A stretch of 64,000 nt of DNA from Cyprinodon diabolis (Eukaryota; Chordata; Actinopteri; Cyprinodontiformes; Cyprinodontidae): contig CM060081.1 in assembly GCA_030533445.1 (NCBI GenBank), positions 1,569,315 to 1,633,314 on the forward strand. The letters run 5' to 3'. Of the stretch, positions 1 to 10,811 are shown in pieces. Within the stretch, counting starts at the first letter, position 1; the number at the start of each line of letters is the position of its first letter. Under the pieces are notes generated by a model. The model did not search any database. It saw nothing but the letters and a program-made list of their open reading frames with translations, and was not told the origin of the DNA. The position numbers were made by a program, and so were the translations under genes.

Positions 1-592
1 CATGGGATACCCAAGGCTGCGGAGGACACAGCGGACCTGTCCTTCAAAACGGGGGAAAATAAGGACATATTTTTTTAGCCGCATAACGAGGAGCCTTGGA
101 ATCCGACCAGACCTCGGCGCCGTGCTATGACGTCATCGGAAGACGAATCTTCGCAGGACGCAGCCGTTGGATTGGAACTCCTTACTTGTTTCTCAGGCTT
201 TTTTTTTGGACAATTTATTGCACGTTTGTCAAAATCTTGCATTTGTGGCGCCCTCTTCAGGTCTCCAATGGGTTACTGCATCTGATGTGGGTTTTTGACT
301 TATTGTCAATAGGAAGGGAAAATAAATATAATCAAAATAGAAAATAATTCAGGATTTTGTTCATAATACAATTTTATAAAAATGTAGATAAAACACCTCT
401 GCATCATCTGTCTAGTCTAAAATAATGACTTGGGATTTATTTTCAGTAACTGAGTCATCAACAAGTCATCTGTGGGTGGAAGTCCGGCTATGGAGCGATG
501 CTGTCAAACGTGTGGCGCTAAACGCTCTGAGTAGGCGTTTCCCCCCTAAGGAGCGGCGACTCGCAGCCAAACGACGGTTCAGTTACTCATAC
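1..592. other. pdrg1 intron or downstream DNA, no gene recognised
   Basis: Follows the donor of pdrg1 exon 4 (GT at 592-591, minus strand). I looked on the minus strand for the usual PDRG1 C-terminal exon and did not find it. Short ORFs here have no recognisable content. Confidence 0.4.
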
Positions 593-1551
593 CTTGCATC
601 TCGTTGAGGCTGTTGACCTTTGCTTTCAGCGCTTTGCGTAGGTCACTGATCTCCTTGTCCAGCTGCTCCTGATCTACAGATGAGAAAAACAACGTTTAGA
701 TTTCCTTTCCCCTGAAATTTGGATCGTTATTGTGTGGAACAGCTCACCTCTCTGGATCATCTCTCTGGTTTTGGATTTGGGGAATTTGATGAACATATTT
801 CCGAAGCAGACCTTGACTTTTTCTGCAAACAACAAACATCAGACTGTGGACCGTTCCTCAGCATAGATGAGCCAGGAGCGTGTCTGAACCTGGAGAACGG
901 CGCTCTGCCATGAAGACTCACCTGAATCGGACACCTCGTGTTTCAGAGCGCTCAGCGCCTCCCGGTTCTGGTTCCTCTTCAGATCCAGGTCTATGATCTG
1001 AAACATCAACAGAGAAGCTGAGCGTCTCAGACAGGAAGTAAAGCTCCTGATTACCATTCAGTCTCTCCTGTTGGCTTAGACAACTTTTATTGTTGAAATT
1101 TTGTTTTGTACTGCTTTCATGACATTTCCATTCCTTAAAGTGCAGCACTGAATAAATGTGTGTGTGTGTGTGTGTGTGTATATGTATATATATATATATA
1201 TATATCAGTGTTTCCCACAGGATTTTAGGAGACTGTGGTGGGAGAGTCTCTGACCTTCGGGGGTTTTGCAGATTTTTAAGCGTGGTGTATCCCACTTAAA
1301 GGGGAGCGCCATTTTTTTTTTTTTTACAATTAACGTCTTCCTATGAGAAACGACTTGAAGACACAAACTAAACTGTTCATAATTGATCATTTATGGTACG
1401 CCATCATTCATAACATCTATTTATATTTATATATTTTTTTAAACATAGCGGAGTGTTCTGTTACCTGTTGTTTAGTGGTGAGAACATCCTCTGCAGCTTC
1501 TTCCACTTCTGTTAAATACTGCAAAACACTCTGAGAGGCTGCTGGCTCCAT
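593..1551 (-). CDS. pdrg1: pdrg1, p53 and DNA-damage regulated 1 (four exons, C-terminus not seen)
   Basis: Minus-strand gene; coding exons 1465-1551, 922-997, 748-822 and 593-673, all with GT..AG borders and matching phases. The start is the ATG at 1551-1549 (MEPAASQSVLQYLTEVEEAAEDV, given here as MEPAASQSVLQYL then TEVEEAAEDV). Exon 2 carries DLDLKRNQNREALSALK, exon 3 VCFGNMFIKFPKSKT, exon 4 DQEQLDKEISDLRKALKAKV. These match the vertebrate PDRG1 family, a roughly 133-residue prefoldin beta-like coiled-coil protein of the PAQosome/R2TP prefoldin-like module (family knowledge). About 105 residues are present. The last coding exon, expected after MQG, is not recognisable in 1-590 and is probably left of the window. 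The identification rests on my memory of the family sequence, but four consecutive exons in order make it firm. Confidence 0.9.
1157..1206. repeat. (GT)n/(TA)n microsatellite in pdrg1 intron 1
   Basis: A run of GT dinucleotides followed directly by a run of TA dinucleotides, between pdrg1 exons 1 and 2. Confidence 0.9.
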
Positions 1552-2750
1552 GATGCTGGTGTTTCACCAAAACACGTCCGACCGGAAAATAAAACAGCAG
1601 AGAGGAACGTTCCGGTGAGACGGGCGTGGAGGCTCATTGCCGCCATCTAACGGATCATGGTGGTAATGGACCCGCCACATCTTTTCGATCATGAAGATTA
1701 GCTTTCTTACAATAGAAAAAAATAAAAGAAACTAAAAATCATAGGTATGTTTAAAGCCTGTCTAAAGGTTGCTATATTTGAAATGTACTCTTAGTCTGAC
1801 CAACCACCTCGTTAAACCTGATGATAATTAAATCAATGCTTAATTTCTATCACTCTAAGAGCTGCTGGAAACATTTTAAAATAATAAAATCCGATTTTGG
1901 AAAGTTTTCAACACAGTTCTCTGTTTTGTTTTGAATTTATGTCGTAGACCGGAGGGAAACTGATGATTTATTTTCTAAAAAATTACTAATGAAAATCTGA
2001 AAAGTGTGGTGTGCCATTGAATTCAGCGCCTTTTATATCAGTGCAACATAGGGCAGTTTACTGGTGGAGTCTGAGCAACCAATATTATGTATGGAAACGA
2101 TTTATTTGAGAAGCAGGAAATAGATCAGTCACACAAACTGATGATAAATGGGACATTTAAGATCAGACCATTAAAAGTTTAATATAGAAATGTGGGAATA
2201 AGGAAAGACATGTTGAACAGATGCTTATATGTTACCTTTAAAAGCTGCTTCAATCTGATCAATCTATGAAAGCTAAGCAGTCAAAATTAGCAACAATATT
2301 TAGATTTATTTTAAGTGATTTTTTTTCACTCATTCATTTATTTTCCAAACTGTATATAGATATTTAGCTAAAAATTGGCAAGTGGCAATGGCTCGTTGGC
2401 TCGTTGTGGCTCGTTGCAGCAGTTCCATTGGCTCGTCAGCAAATGACACGGCTTATTACTGGCCACAGCCACTAAATAATTTTTTCATGTAGTTTTTTAA
2501 TTACTTTTTTTGGTATTTAATTATTTTTTGGGTATTTTTCGTGCCGTTTTACGGCAAATACCGTATTTATAGTAGTTCTAACTAGATTGTTTTTTTTTTA
2601 TATTGTGATGTTATTGCTTAATAACCTGTATTAAAATGTATTTTTTTATTTTGTTTTGTATTGTGATGTTATTGCTTAATAAACTGGATTAGAAGTTTTA
2701 TTATGTCACATTTACATGATGGAACAGAGTAGTTTGTCTGCCAATAAGTG
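1552..2750. other. AT-rich intergenic stretch upstream of pdrg1
   Basis: No coding content on either strand. A short degenerate run of GGCTCGTTG-like words occurs at about 2385-2440. The promoter of pdrg1 should lie at its left end, but I see no clear core motif. Confidence 0.5.
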
Positions 2751-2754
2751 GCCT

Positions 2755-2825
2755 CGGTCGGCAGCAGGCACCATCAGCCACTCCGGAGGCAGCATATTGG
2801 TAGCCGCCACTAAGCAGCCACCGCA
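2755..2825 (-). repeat. diverged inverted copy of the 51-bp GC minisatellite unit
   Basis: The segment around 2775-2795 (CCACTCCGGAGGCAGCAT) is the reverse complement, with few changes, of the core ATGCTGCCCCCGGAGTGG of the array starting at 2990. The flanking GCCGCCAC and GCAGCAGGCACCAT also match the unit in reverse. It is a lone, degenerate unit facing the main array across about 170 bp of A-rich DNA. Confidence 0.7.
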
Positions 2826-2989
2826 ACGGCAAGAAAAATAAAAAAAATAAAAAATGAATAAATAAGGAATTTGCCAAAAAACTGCAAGAAGAAGAACTAA
2901 AAAAAGAAAATAAGTTATTTAACGAAAACCGGCTTCTGCAGCCACCAAAACGGTGTCAGTAAACCTGGGAGTCGCAAGCCTGCCACTGG

Positions 2990-5475
2990 AGTGGCCGATG
3001 GTGGCCGCTGCCGGCAGATGCTGCCCCCGGAGTGGCTGTGTAGTGGCCATGGTGCCCGCTGCCGGCAGATGCTGCCCCCGGAGTGGCTTTGTAGTGGCCA
3101 TGATGGCCGCTGCCGGCAGATGCTGCCCCCGGAGTGGCTGTGTAGTGGCCATGGTGCCCGCTGCCGGCAGATGCTGCCCCCGGAGTGGCTTTGTAGTGGC
3201 CATGATGGCCGCTGCCGGCAGATGCTGCCCCCGGAGTGGCTGTGTGGTGGCCATGGTGGCCGCTGCCGGCAGATGCTGCCCCCGGAGTGGCTGTGTAGTG
3301 GCCATGGTGGCCGCTGCCGGCAGATGCTGCCCCCGGAGTGGCTGTGTGGTGCCCGCTGCCGGCAGATGCTGCCCCCGGAGTGGCTGTGTAGTGGCCATGG
3401 TGGCCGCTGCCGGCAGATGCTGCCCCCGGAGTGGCTGTGTAGTGGCCATGGTGGCCGCTGCCGGCAGATGCTGCCCCCGGAGTGGCTGTGTAGTGGCCAT
3501 GGTGGCCGCTGCCGGCAGATGCTGCCCCCGGAGTGGCTGTGTAGTGGCCATGGTGGCCACTGCCGGCAGATGCTGCCCCCGGAGTGGCTGTGTAGTGGCC
3601 ATGGTGGCCACTGCCGGCAGATGCTGCCCACGGAGTGGCTGTGTGGTGCCCGCTGCCGGCAGATGCTGCCCCCGGAGTGGCTGTGTAGTGGCCATGGTGG
3701 CCGCTGCCGGCAGATGCTGCCCCCGGAGTGGCTGTGTAGTGGCCATGGTGGCCACTGCCGGCAGATGCTGCCCCCGGAGTGGCTGTGTAGTGGCCATGGT
3801 GGCCGCTGCCGGCAGATGCTGCCCCCTGAGTGGCTTTGTAGTGGCCATGGTGGCCACTGCCGGCAGATGCTGCCCCCGGAGTGGCTGTGTGGTGCCCGCT
3901 GCCGGCAGATGCTGCCCCCGGAGTGGCTGTGTAGTGGCCATGGTGGCCACTGCCGGCAGATGCTGCCCCCGGAGTGGCTGTGTAGTGGCCATGGTGGCCG
4001 CTGCCGGCAGATGCTGCCCCCGGAGTGGCTGTGTAGTGGCCATGGTGGCCGCTGCCGGCAGATGCTGCCCCCGGAGTGTTTGTGTAGTGGCCATGGTGGC
4101 CGCTGCCGGCAGATGCTGCCCCCGGAGTGGCTGTGTGGTGCCCGCTGCCGGCAGATGCTACCCCAGGAGTGGCTGTGTAGTGGCCATGGTGGCCACTGCC
4201 GGCAGATGCTGCCCCCGGAGTGGCTGTGTAGTGGCCATGGTGGCCGCTGCCGGCAGATGCTGCCCCCGGAGTGGCTGTGTAGTGGCCATGGTGCCCGCTG
4301 CCGGCATATGCTGCCCCCGGAGTGGCTGTGTAGTGGCCATGGTGGCCACTGACGGATGCTGCCCCCGGAGTGGCTGTGTGGTGCCCGCTGCCGGCAGATG
4401 CTGCCCCCGGAGTGGCTGTGTAGTGGCCATGGTGCCCGCTGCCGGCAGATGCTGCCCCCGGAGTGGCTTTGTAGTGGCCATGGTGGCCGCTGCCGGCAGA
4501 TGCTGCCCCCGGAGTGGCTGTGTGGTGGCCGCTGCCGGCAGATGCTGCCCCCGGAGTGGCTGTGAAGTGGCCATGGTGGCCGCTGCCGGCAGATGCTGCC
4601 CCCGGAGTGGCTGTGTGGTGCCCGCTGCCGGCAGATGCTGCCCCCGGAGTGGCTGTGTAGTGGCCATGGTGGCCGCTGCCGGCAGATGCTGCCCCCGGAG
4701 TGGCTGTGTGGTGGCCGCTGCCGGCAGATGCTGCCCCCGGAGTGGCTGTGTAGTGGCCATGGTGGCCACTGCCGGCAGATGCTGCCCCCGGAGTGGCTGT
4801 GTGGTGCCCGCTGCCGGCAGATGCTGCCCCCGGAGTGGCTGTGTAGTGGCCATGGTGGCCACTGCCGGCAGATGCTGCCCCCGGAGTGGCTGTGTGGTGC
4901 CCGCTGCCGGCAGATGCTGCCCCCGGAGTGGCTGTGTAGTGGCCATGGTGCCCGCTGCCGGCATATGCTGCCCCCGGAGTGGCTGTGTAGTGGCCATGGT
5001 GGCCACTGACGGATGCTGCCCCCGGAGTGGCTGTGTGGTGCCCGCTGCCGGCAGATGCTGCCCCCGGAGTGGCTGTGTAGTGGCCATGGTGGCCGCTGCC
5101 GGCAGATGCTGCCCCCGGAGTGGCTTTGTAGTGGCCATGGTGGCCGCTGCCGGCAGATGCTGCCCCCGGAGTGGCTGTGTAGTGGCCATGGTGGCCACTG
5201 CCGGCAGATGCTGCCCCCGGAGTGGCTTTGTAGTGGCCATGGTGGCCGCTGCCGGCAGATGCTGCCCCCGGAGTGGCTTTGTAGTGGCCATGGTGGCCGC
5301 TTCCGGCAGATGCTGCCCCCGGAGTGGTTGTGTGGTGCCCGCTCCCGGCATATGCTGCCCCCGGAGTGGCTTTGTAGTGGCCATAGTGGCCGCCCGGAGT
5401 GGCTTTGTAGTGGCCATGGTGGCCGCTGCCGGCAGATGCTGCCCCCGGAGTGGCTTTGTAGTGGCCACTGCCACT
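2990..5475. repeat. GC-rich minisatellite, 51-bp and 42-bp units
   Basis: Head-to-tail array of two interleaved unit lengths. The 51-bp form contains GTAGTGGCCATGGTG; the 42-bp form lacks most of that stretch. Each unit carries the palindrome CTGCCGGCAG, a CCCCCGGAG block and several CpGs. Rare 36- to 39-bp variants (ACTGACGGATGC at about 4349 and 4998) recur with identical neighbours, showing block duplication. All lengths are multiples of three, so several frames stay open, the longest 842 codons. That frame begins at GTG (2953), has no independent coding signal, and is best read as repeat, not gene. Confidence 0.95.
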
Positions 5476-5481
5476 AATTGA

Positions 5482-5880
5482 GCTTGCTGTCTCTCAAAAA
5501 TGTCTTGGAAAAATCAACCCCTTATTTTTCTCTTAAAACTCGCTAAATAACCATAAATATTGCACCAATTTTTGACTGCCTAACTGTACAAACGGCGCTC
5601 GATAAGAATGTGTCTCAATAGAAAGAAGAATTTCCTGAACATGTTCCTGTTTGGCCCCTCAGTGGCTAAGAACTGACAGGGAAGGAAGGAACGTCTCCTG
5701 ATTACAGTCTTGGTTTATTGTATTGGAATTATTGCCATAAAATTCAAAAACAGAGCAGCAACATAACTACCTGTGATGTTTGGATGTCATTCTGACATTT
5801 TTTTACACTATATTTCACAGATATAAACACCCAAAGACACAAATCTCCTCTTTCTGCTACAGCTTTGTTTTTATTTTCAA
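5482..5880. other. AT-rich DNA, nothing recognised
   Basis: Between the GC minisatellite and a TIR-like repeat. No ORF, RNA gene or repeat that I can name. Confidence 0.4.
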
Positions 5881-5919
5881 ACATTCAATAGAAATGAAAT
5901 AAAATGACTGGCCACCAGT

Positions 5920-6255
5920 ATCGGGCGGGGCCCCGATCCAGCACTGAAATGGTGGTATCGGTATCAGCGAGTAGCAACGAATAGCGCACCGATACCATTT
6001 TGAGAGCCAAAAGTTTAAATATTGTCACCCATTCCATGTAGGCAATAAAAACTGGATTGTCTTTGTCTGAGTCTGTTTCCTGCTTCTCACAGGTAGGCAG
6101 CAGCTTGACATGAAGCCATGATGGCAATTATTTTACATCCCAGTAGTCTGCAGTTCTTCATATAAACACACACAGATCAATTTCAAACAGATGGTATCGG
6201 TATCGGCCAATAATGCACAGGCAGGTATCGGGCCAAAAAATGGCATCGGTGCAAC
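5920..6255. mobile_element. non-autonomous DNA transposon-like repeat (hAT-like) remnant
   Basis: Left part holds GCACCGATACCATTTTGAG (about 5975) and right part holds an approximate inverted match, AAAATGGCATCGGTGC (about 6237-6252), plus repeated TATCGGTATC words. This ATCGGT-rich terminal structure is common among teleost hAT-type MITEs. No transposase ORF is visible. The exact ends and target duplication were not established. Confidence 0.45.
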
Positions 6256-6559
6256 ACAAAAAATGACGACTCATTAAAAAAGATAGATATTCTTTAATCG
6301 TTTTTCAATCAGAAGTTGTCTTTTTACAAAATAAAAAAAACAAAAAACATTTCAGCTCAATAAAAGTGTCTTTTAGTTGGACAGAAGATTCCCGCCTCAG
6401 AGGCTCATGGAGACCAGCAGACGGGTGGGCTTCGGTTCAACGCCGCGTTATCTTCTCACACAATGGAGCCACTGCAGACCTACCAGGACCTGGACGTCCA
6501 CCTGGACCCACAGGATGAAGGACCTCCGATCGCAGTAGTACCGAGCGGCACAGTGGATC

Positions 6560-6610
6560 CCTGCTCCTGGTGAAGCACGGTGGTGGCAGCATCATGCTGT
6601 GGGAATGTCA
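6560..6610 (+). pseudogene. Tc1/mariner transposase scrap
   Basis: Bases 6571-6603 read VKHGGGSIMLW, the conserved motif ahead of the last catalytic residue in fish Tc1-like transposases. No intact ORF surrounds it, so only a short fossil remains. The rest of 6256-6869 shows no other recognisable feature. Confidence 0.55.
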
Positions 6611-6869
6611 TTCATTTAATGGAATGAGCTACATTCAGGAGTGATGAGGTAAAGTTCTGAGGGTCTGAGCAGCGCTGGGGGGGCTGACTGCAGAGATCCT
6701 CCTGAGATCCTGGAAGACCCACCTGGATCCTCTGATGTCCTGTTGGTCAGCAGCTCAATCGGATTTATAAACGTAGAACTCTGTAAATAGATTGGCAGTG
6801 ATTGCTCTGGTTCGGCAGGGAGGGGCTCTTCCCTCCTGTTGTTTGGACAGCTCTGGGCGGTGGGGCAAA

Positions 6870-9800
6870 TTATCTATGATGGCAGCGACGGTGTCCGGTT
6901 TGACTTCCTGTTCGTTCAGCCTTGGACCGGCTCTGTTCCGTCTCGCCTCCCTCTGTCTTCTGCCGGGGGCCCCCTGCCGTGGGGTCCGACCCGGCCCTGG
7001 CATCCATCCCCATGGGATGGCGCATGTTTCCTGAGGCCTGCATCCTCCGTAAGTAGCTGCTGGTCCTGCTGGGGCTGCCGGAGCGGACACGGCGCTCGCT
7101 GTAGCTCCGTTTAGGAAGTGGTGCCAGTCCCCTGCTGCGATCCGGCGCCGGGCACAGAGCGCAAACGGAACCGCACAGGAAGGGGAGGGCCCGCGGGCAG
7201 TGGAGGATGCATTTAGGGGAGCTGAGGCGGGACGGGGCCCCGGCCCTCTGACAGGCCGCTTTGACTCCGCCTACCTCCCGCTCCGTCTGAACCGTCTGGA
7301 TCTGGTACCACTCTAGATGCAGCAGTCTCTCCAGGTACCTCTCCAAAGGTCCCACAGGTCGGGGCCCCAGGGCTCCCCGGCCCTCCATGTTGTAGAAGAC
7401 GGCCAGCTGGCCAAGGCTCCAGGAGTTGAAAGGTGGAGGGAGGAAGTCTGGAAAGTCCGCCCCCCCCCGGCGCCGCCCTCTCACCCTCTGGCGCTGGAGG
7501 GCAGGCTGGTCCTCCTCCATGACCTCGGGCCTGAGCTGCAGTTGGGGGGGTGGACAGCGACAGGGGGAGGGGTGGGGTCTCTCAGACTCTGACAGGTCCG
7601 TGTCGCTGTCCACCTGGTTGGGGCTGCAGGGTGGCGGGGCGCGGCCTGGGGGGGTGCAATTCCTGTGGACGCCCCTCTCAGCTGATGACGCCTTCACCTT
7701 CTGACCGCAGCAGTCAGGACGACCGCTTTGTCTGCAGGAAACAGGAAGTCTGATTATGTCCATCAAACACGGCGCCATGACAACAAACACTCCAGCTCTG
7801 GTCTCACCTGAGCTCAGCACCACTGCTGGAGGACGGGTTGGACCGGGACCGCCGCTTCCTTCTCGCCACTGTCTGTGGATGGAGAGATCGGGGAGGGGTG
7901 AAGGAGGGATGGAGGAGGGATGGAGGAGAAATGGAGGAGGGAGGGAGGAGAGGTGGAGAAGGGATGGAGGGGAGATGGAGGAGGGATGGAGGAGGGATGG
8001 AGGAGAAATGGAGGAGGGAGGAGAGGTGGAGAAGGGATGGAGGGGAGATGGAGGAGGGATGGAGGTGGAACAAAGGAGAGATGGAGGAGAGATGGAGGAG
8101 AAATGGAGGAGGGATGGAGGGGAGATGGAGGAGGAACAAAGGAGAGATGGAGGAGGGATGGAGGAGAAATGGAGGAGGGAGGGAGGAGAGGTGGAGGAGG
8201 GATGGAGGGGAGATGGAGGAGGGATGGAGGGGAGATGGAGGAGGGATGGAGGAGAAATGGAGGAGGGAGGGAGGAGAGGTGGAGGAGGGATGGAGGGGAG
8301 ATGGAGGAGGGATGGAGGAGAGGTGGAGGAGAAATGGAGGAGGGAGGGAGGATAGGTGGAGAAGGGATGGAGGAGGAACAACGGAGAAATGGAGGAGGGA
8401 TGGAGGAGGGATGGAGGAGAAATGGAGGAGGGAGGGAGGAGAGATGGAGGAGAAATGGAGGAGGGAGGGAGGAGAGGTGGAGAAGGGATGGAGGGGAGAT
8501 GGAGGAGGGATGGAGGACGAACAAAGGAGAGATGGAGGAGAGATGGAGGAGGGATAAAGGAGAGATGGAGGAGGGATGGAGAAGAAATGGAGGAGGGAGG
8601 GAGGAGAGGTGGAGAAGGGATGGAGGAGAAATGGAGGAGGGATGGAGGAGGAACAAAGGAGAGATGGAGGAGGGATAAAGGAGAGATGGAGGAGGGATGG
8701 AGGAGAAATGGAGGAGGGAGGGAGGAGAGGTGGAGGAAAGATGGAGGAGAGGTGGAGGAGGGATCATTAGCAAAAGGAGCATCATCCTGCTGATATATTA
8801 AAACATGGAGAATTAGAAGACAGACTAAATAAAGATAAAAGCTTTCTGGGTGTTTCTGTCCCTGATCAGGTCTGATTGTTCAGCATCAGAATAAACTTCA
8901 GCAGTTTGACAGGAACAGTTTCTCTGATATTTTAATCTGATGGCGTATTAGGGCCATTCAAAAATGAATGCAATCGCAAATTTACAAAAAGAGATAAAGT
9001 AGGAATTTAATGAGAAAAAAACAGGAGAAAAAATAACAAATTTGCAAGAATTTAATTTTGGAACAATGAAAGAATCTAATAAATATTAAAGTATGATACA
9101 GAAAGTACCTGCAAAAATAATTGATTAGGGGCCTCGGTGATGGAATGAGGCGGTGCAATGGCCTAATGGAACATTAAAGTAAAAATCAATGATACAATAA
9201 ATCTGCATGTTTATAGAATAAAAGGAGCCTATAGGCGGAAGTTCAACTGAATAAACTGATTGCTCGCCTTCATCCGCCTGCAACAGCCAATCAGCTTTCA
9301 ACCATGCCTCCACGAAAGCCAATCAGCATCCACAGTTCATCTTAAAAGGCCTCACATCCACAACTCGTCTGCTCCTGAGCAGGCGGCGGATGCTCTATGA
9401 CTTCATTCAGATGACACCGTTTCCACCCCCTTCCACCATCGTAGCTAAGGCTTCATCAGAGCGTCATTCCTCCTGGACTCTTACTGCGTTCCTCGTCTCA
9501 TCTTAACCGCTCTGGCCAAAGACAGCCATATTGAGCCTGACTCTGCCAGAGGTTTATTCCCAACAGGGAGTTTTTCCTCTCCACTGTCGCTTCATGCTTG
9601 CTCATCATGGACAGGTTCACTCATCCTGTGTTATTCAGCAGGACTTCCATCTTCCAGGTCCCTGAGTGAAGCTCTAGTATCAGCTCACGCAGTCCACTGG
9701 ATCTCCCCATAAAGCTCAGCAGACCGTCTCTCCAACCAGCAGTCTACAGACTGACCAACTCCATCTATCTCCACTCCACCACCAGTTTCAGGCCTGGAGG

Positions 9801-10707
9801 GGAAACAGTCCTGTTCTTTGCTCCTGTTCATGCATATCTATCAAAATTCAGCGCTATGTTTCCTGCCGAGGTCTGACTGTCAAAGACAAAGTAATAAATA
9901 AATAAATACATTTCTCCTAATTTTCTTTTCTCTTCATGTGAGTTTTTCAGATTGATTTTTTTTCTCTCATCAATCTGGTTTTAGTCTCATAAGTTTTGTA
10001 CTTTTTCCTTCTAAATATGCATTTTTGTGATTGTGTAAATTACCATGTTCTTTCTCTTAAATTAGCCTGTTTATCGTCATACATTTGCTACCTGTTTCCA
10101 TGTTTCTTATATTATTCTTGTAAAAATGCCACTTTAAACTCAAAAAATTTCATTCCAATTTTTTTTCCGTCTTTGAATGGACCTATTAAGCCGCTGTAAT
10201 AATAATGATAGAAACAGATTTAATGTTTGTTTCTGTTTTTCTTGTTTTCCCTCCATTTTCCCCAGGCCGCATGGCGCCCCCTAGCGGCCGCCACTGCTGA
10301 TGTTCCTGAAGAGGATTATTCTGTTTGATCTCCTCCATTAGGCTGCATGGAGGAGGAGGAGGAACCTGGACTGAGATTCCCCCTGGACAGGTTTCCCTCC
10401 GCTGATGCTCATCATGTGGACCTTTGGTTCCGGTCCAGTCCAGACCCACCTGCTCCTGGTTCTCCTCCCTCTGGTTCGGACTCTGCGGCTGAGGAGACCT
10501 CCTTTGTTGCTGCCTCCTTCCCATGTTGGTCCTGCAGAGAAAAACAAAGCAATCATCTGATCCCATCAGAGGAATAAAGATGGCCGCACCCTCAGAACCC
10601 GGAACCCACCCAGCGGTTCTGCTGCTGCTTCTAGAAGCTTTCCTCCTCCATCCTCTGTCCGTGATGGAGCCCCGCTCCGCGGAGCGCTCCTGCAGGATGC
10701 TGCCCAT
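6870..10707 (-). CDS. fam217b: FAM217B-like protein, four coding exons
   Basis: Minus-strand exons 10610-10707 (ATG at 10707, MGSILQERSAERG), 10450-10531, 7808-7872 and 6870-7731 (TAA stop). All introns are GT..AG and the phases agree, giving about 368 residues, close to the human FAM217B size as I recall it. The last exon is diagnostic: DSDTDLSESERP, DFPDFLPPPFNSWSLGQLA and LERYLERLLHLEWYQIQTVQ are the conserved FAM217 core; the QTVQ ending favours FAM217B over FAM217A. Exon 3 is basic and serine-rich (ARRKRRSRSNPSSSS). No catalytic domain is known and the family function is unclear. Exons 3 and 4 are firm; exons 1 and 2 rest on splice sites, phase and position. Intron 2 (7873-10449) contains the purine array. 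Confidence 0.75.
7875..8770. repeat. GGAGGA/GGATGG purine-rich minisatellite in fam217b intron 2
   Basis: About 0.9 kb of imperfect repeats of GGAGGAGGGAT and GGAGGAGAAAT with AACAAAGG variants. The plus strand is nearly all purine, so the gene's sense strand is polypyrimidine. Long frames on both strands (WRRDGGEMEEG and SSISPPSLLHL types) are by-products of composition. Confidence 0.95.
8790..10449. other. rest of fam217b intron 2; AT-rich with an L2-type 3'UTR scrap
   Basis: Mostly AT-rich. At about 9540-9600 GGGAGTTTTTCCTCTCCACTG followed by TGCTTGCTCAT resembles the 3'UTR of the L2 elements found at 32.5 kb, plus orientation. A short AAAT microsatellite lies near 9895. Confidence 0.5.
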
Positions 10708-10811
10708 CGGAGAACCGAAGCCGCCCCGCCCCGCTCCGCTGCTCGCTCATCTAGCTTCCCTCCAGCAGAGGGCGCTGCTCGTTCAGACAGACTCCACCAC
10801 TTTTTTCCCTT

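Noticed and set aside
2953..5481. 842-codon cysteine/arginine-rich ORF as a repeat protein
   Set aside because: Starts at GTG, has no splice or promoter context, and several other frames of the same array are equally open. The 51/42-bp period explains it.
7756..8793. WRRDGGEMEEG-type and SSISPPSLLHL-type ORFs on both strands
   Set aside because: Pure products of the purine/pyrimidine array in the fam217b intron; only the parts overlapping exons 7808-7872 and 6870-7731 are coding.
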